From: Kamptonema sp. UHCC 0994
GTDB lineage: Bacteria > Cyanobacteriota > Cyanobacteriia > Cyanobacteriales > Microcoleaceae
Assembly (NCBI RefSeq): GCF_029167235.1
Contig: NZ_JARFTR010000098.1
Span: 1 to 64,000, forward strand
Length of the DNA stretch: 64,000 bases
Direction: 5' to 3'
Shown: piece after piece, positions 62,201-64,000 of the stretch
Position numbering within the stretch: the stretch's first letter is position 1
Layout of the letters: every line of letters starts with the position of its first letter
Position numbers and translations under genes: made by a program
Notes under the pieces: generated by a model
Databases searched by the model: none
Told to the model about the DNA's origin: nothing
Seen by the model: only the letters and a program-made list of their open reading frames with translations

Positions 62201-64000
62201 CAGATGATTTAGTGACTCCATACAGTTCGTACATCCGCTCATCCCAAAGGAGGATGTTTTGTACAATATCCCATTCCCAACAGCCGATCGCCCCTGATTT
62301 GAGTGACAAGGCGAGGCGTTCCGATAGTTTCTGGCGTTCGATCTCAGCTTGTTTGCGAGCGCTAATATCAAAGTTGACCCCGATCATACTCTGGGGATTG
62401 CCTTGGGCATCTCGCACCACCATTCCATTGGCTTTAACAAAGTGGATGCTGCCATCGGGACGCACGATCCGATACTCGGTATTGTATTCTGCCTCTCCCA
62501 AGACAGCTTGGTGAAGTAATGTTTCAGTGGAGATGCGATCGTCGGGATGTAGTAGCTCGTTTACCCAAGTATCGTAGTTTATAAGGGAATTAGATTGTTT
62601 CGTGAGGCCAAACAGTTCGTATATCCGGTCATCGCCAAGGACGGTGTTCTGTCCAATGTTCCATTCCCAACAACCGATCGCCGCAGCTTTGAGTGATAAG
62701 GCGAGGCGATCCGATAGTTTCTGACGTTCGAGTTCAGCTTGTTTGCGATCGCTAATATCTTTGGCGATGCCTAAAAAGCCGATAATTTGGTGATTGGCAT
62801 CCTTGAGGGGGGTAAGAGATAGCGACACAGGAAAGCGAGAACCATCTTTGCGAATATAGCTCCACTCTTCTTCGCCGATCGTGTCTTGGCGGGCTTTGGC
62901 AACAAAAACTTCAAAGCCAGGGGGAATATCTTGCCCCAGTTCGATAGAGAGGGAAGCTGCCCGATCGATTACCTCTTTTACATCGTGGAGGATTGCGGGT
63001 GTGACTTTGCCTACCATTTCTGCGGCACTGTAACCCAGCATTACTTCGGCACCGGCATTAAAAGTCTGAATAATTCCAGTTAAGTCTGTGGAAATGATGG
63101 AATAATCAGCTCCATCGAGGATAGCGCCTTGCAGGCTGTTAACTTGGGAAAGCTCTTGGGTGCGTTCTTTGACTTTGGCTTCTAGCTGTTGGTTGAGTTC
63201 CCGAAGTTGTTCTTCAGCCTTTTTAAGTTCAGTCAAATCCGTATTGGTACCGGAAATCCTAATGGGAGTGCCGCGATCGTCTCGCAAAATAAAACCACGC
63301 GAAATGACTGGAACATAATGTTCTTGTTTGTGCAGTAAACGAAACTCGACCTCGTAATACTCAATACCATTTGTTATTTGTTGTTGCAAAAATTGATTGA
63401 CCCGATCTAAATCATCAGGGTGCATCCGTTGCTGCCATAGTTCGGGCGCAGCCTCAATTTCTTCAGACTCATACCCTAAAATTCCCCACCAACGAGGAGA
63501 GTAGTAAATATCATTTTCAATCAGATTCCAATCCCACCAACCGTCATTGGAGCCTTTTAAAACTAAGCTTAATTGTTCTTGAGAACGGATTAGGGCTTCT
63601 TCGGTCTGTTTGCGTAAGCGAAGCTCGCGGCAGGCTGCGCTAATATCTCGGATCATAAACAGGGCTTCATCTTCGCTGCTTTTGACAACTCTGACTTCTT
63701 CATCTTGAAAGCGATCGCCAATCTGCACCTGTTGTTCGTAAACTTGTAGTTCTCCTGTGCGTAGGGCTTGTTTTAGATAATGTAAATGTCGGTCTGCAAT
63801 CTCTACTGGCACTAGATCCACCATCGCCAAACCAACAGTATCACAATCTTGGGGGAGAAAGTCGATCTGACGATTGGTTGTCACGAACCCCCGATAAATA
63901 CCATCGGCACTCATGCGAAACATGAAGTCTGGAATGGCTGATAAGATGGCTCGGCTTTGGGCTTCGCTCTGGATCAGGGCGGCTTCGGCTTGTTTGCGAT
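59256..64000 (-). CDS. Multi-PAS/GAF hybrid histidine kinase, 5' end cut
   Basis: The frame is open from 59256 to the window edge; the in-frame Met at 63923 is inside a PAS domain, as the upstream codons read RKQAEAALIQSEAQSRAIL, so the true start lies beyond 64000. Visible order: seven PAS/PAC domains, one GAF (DRVLVYRVFPGGTGAAIAES), HisKA with phospho-His in SHELRTPLNAIL (codon 60498-60500), HATPase, and a C-terminal receiver with phospho-Asp in LILMDIQMPGMDG (codon 59475-59477). PAS domains 4 and 5 are near copies (IGCWEWNIGQN / IGCWEWDIVQN). The GAF Cys is followed by Leu not His (LPCLIEFL) and DXCF is absent, so bilin binding is unlikely. The last residues (AVNC) come from the heptamer array. 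Signal unknown. Confidence 0.9.
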   Translation of the reverse strand, partial: RKQAEAALIQSEAQSRAILSAIPDFMFRMSADGIYRGFVTTNRQIDFLPQDCDTVGLAMVDLVPVEIADRHLHYLKQALRTGELQVYEQQVQIGDRFQDEEVRVVKSSEDEALFMIRDISAACRELRLRKQTEEALIRSQEQLSLVLKGSNDGWWDWNLIENDIYYSPRWWGILGYESEEIEAAPELWQQRMHPDDLDRVNQFLQQQITNGIEYYEVEFRLLHKQEHYVPVISRGFILRDDRGTPIRISGTNTDLTELKKAEEQLRELNQQLEAKVKERTQELSQVNSLQGAILDGADYSIISTDLTGIIQTFNAGAEVMLGYSAAEMVGKVTPAILHDVKEVIDRAASLSIELGQDIPPGFEVFVAKARQDTIGEEEWSYIRKDGSRFPVSLSLTPLKDANHQIIGFLGIAKDISDRKQAELERQKLSDRLALSLKAAAIGCWEWNIGQNTVLGDDRIYELFGLTKQSNSLINYDTWVNELLHPDDRISTETLLHQAVLGEAEYNTEYRIVRPDGSIHFVKANGMVVRDAQGNPQSMIGVNFDISARKQAEIERQKLSERLALSLKSGAIGCWEWDIVQNILLWDERMYELYGVTKSSDSRLVYDIWVNGLHPDDRNSNDTLIRQAVLGQAEFDTEFRVLHPDGSIHFIKAYGVVARDAQGNPQSMTGVNFDISDRKQAEAAIQEENNFRQQILESMVEGLCVFHEIETFPFIRFTVWNQQMQAITGYTLEEINRLGWYQSVYPDAWAQEQAIANLRQMQQGESLIAQERQIQCKDGQKRTVALSTSILSNNDDLTEGSPNVPTYILALIQDITDRKENEQAMIQQLAAIEAAIDGIGIIQGDKYIYVNQSHVELFGYQHPEELVGKSWKSFYPPEELERLEQEVFPMLENDRAWQGEAIAIRKDGSTFTEGVSKTITDNGLLICVCRDISDRKQAELKLQQQAEQERLLSTITQRMRSSLNLEEILNVTVQELHHVLRSDRVLVYRVFPGGTGAAIAESVSPNWPKILDIVFPEEVFPEANYDRYVRGRIYVLTDAKGSAKRLREDENQSILPCLIEFLADIQVRAKLVVPIIQNQTLWGLLIAHQCDRPRQWEDWEINLLKQTANQLAIAIQQSNLFKQLEQELIERQRAEAQLTETNAQLAISNEELIRATRLKDEFLANMSHELRTPLNAILGMSEGLQEQVFGIVNEPQIKALQTIDRSGSHLLELINDILDVAKIESGQMELDYTTVSLNYLCQSSLTFIKQLALKKRIQLEMKLPLNLPDLLIDERRIRQVLINLLNNAVKFTPEGGRITLEVSRQQRETVLTPPSLQGIAKVSLFQTTFEPELGIKPQLEGVEVRNYLRIAVIDTGIGIAPENINKLFQPFIQIDSALNRQYAGTGLGLALVKRIVELHGGEVGLTSKIGVGSCFTIDLPYGAIAPSSATELSPRQTSDLESQGATPMEPTQPEQLTSPLILLAEDNEANITTFSSYLGAKGYRILLAKNGQEAIDCATTHQPNLILMDIQMPGMDGLEATRQIRRDPNLVNIPIIALTALAMTGDREKCLEAGANDYMTKPVKLKQLAATIQELLDAVNC

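Overview
The window is cyanobacterial chromosome. The HIP1 octamer GCGATCGC is scattered through both coding and intergenic DNA. The genes include chlG (chlorophyll synthase), psbI (photosystem II), a PetP-type cytochrome b6f subunit, an exported ARC6-like IMS-domain protein and several protein families found mainly in cyanobacteria. Dense heptamer tandem repeats, small inverted-repeat elements and many signalling and accessory genes fit a filamentous, Oscillatoriales-like genome. This placement is inference; there is no rRNA in the window.

Layout. 0-4 kb: ABC ATPase, a DUF5615/DUF433 pair, a hidden 56-aa membrane protein coupled to an exported IMS-domain protein, and a PRK-like kinase. 4-12 kb: a probable defence locus with an Eco57I-type adenine methyltransferase, a nucleotidyltransferase-fold protein, a DUF29 protein and a PLD-nuclease/Snf2-helicase fusion; small inverted-repeat elements sit inside and beside it. 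12-22.6 kb: membrane GTPase, two small genes (one a 41-aa peptide with its own terminator), a DUF3352 protein, a GspE/PilB-like ATPase, PBP1A and chlG. 22.7-29.9 kb: accessory region with a repeat-rich hypothetical protein, a large TPR/FGE-sulfatase gene broken by two in-frame TAA codons whose 3' end looks like a diversity-generating-retroelement variable region, a RelB/RelE-like pair, two DUF29 paralogues and a Get3/ArsA-like ATPase. 30-38.7 kb: petP, a tnpB-only IS605-type element, hisF, tRNA-Ala(GGC), and the glycine cleavage genes gcvT, gcvH and gcvP. 38.8-51.9 kb: a diguanylate cyclase with a DXCF-type cyanobacteriochrome GAF domain, a Uma2 nuclease, a GH38 alpha-mannosidase, a 670-aa hypothetical, psbI, a DUF3769/LptD-like protein and a hypothetical. 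52-56.4 kb: a 130-aa protein followed by a 1301-aa nSTAND ATPase/WD40 protein. 56.4-64 kb: a cupin and three histidine kinases on the minus strand; the last runs off the window.

The most exciting system is the 52.0-56.4 kb pair. The C-terminus of the small protein (residues 100-121) and the N-terminus of the STAND/WD40 protein (residues 9-30) align over 22 residues without gaps. This is the arrangement described for amyloid-signalling effector/NLR pairs, so the locus is probably a cell-death immune switch. Second is the methyltransferase plus PLD-helicase locus at 4.2-12 kb. Third is the light-sensing c-di-GMP synthase, where both chromophore cysteines can be read.

A recurring theme is invasion of coding sequence by short tandem repeats. 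A heptamer array also found between genes adds three 7-residue units (plus a partial fourth) to GcvP. Similar repeat-derived stretches occur in the diguanylate cyclase, the 670-aa protein, the DUF3769 protein and the C-terminus of the last histidine kinase.
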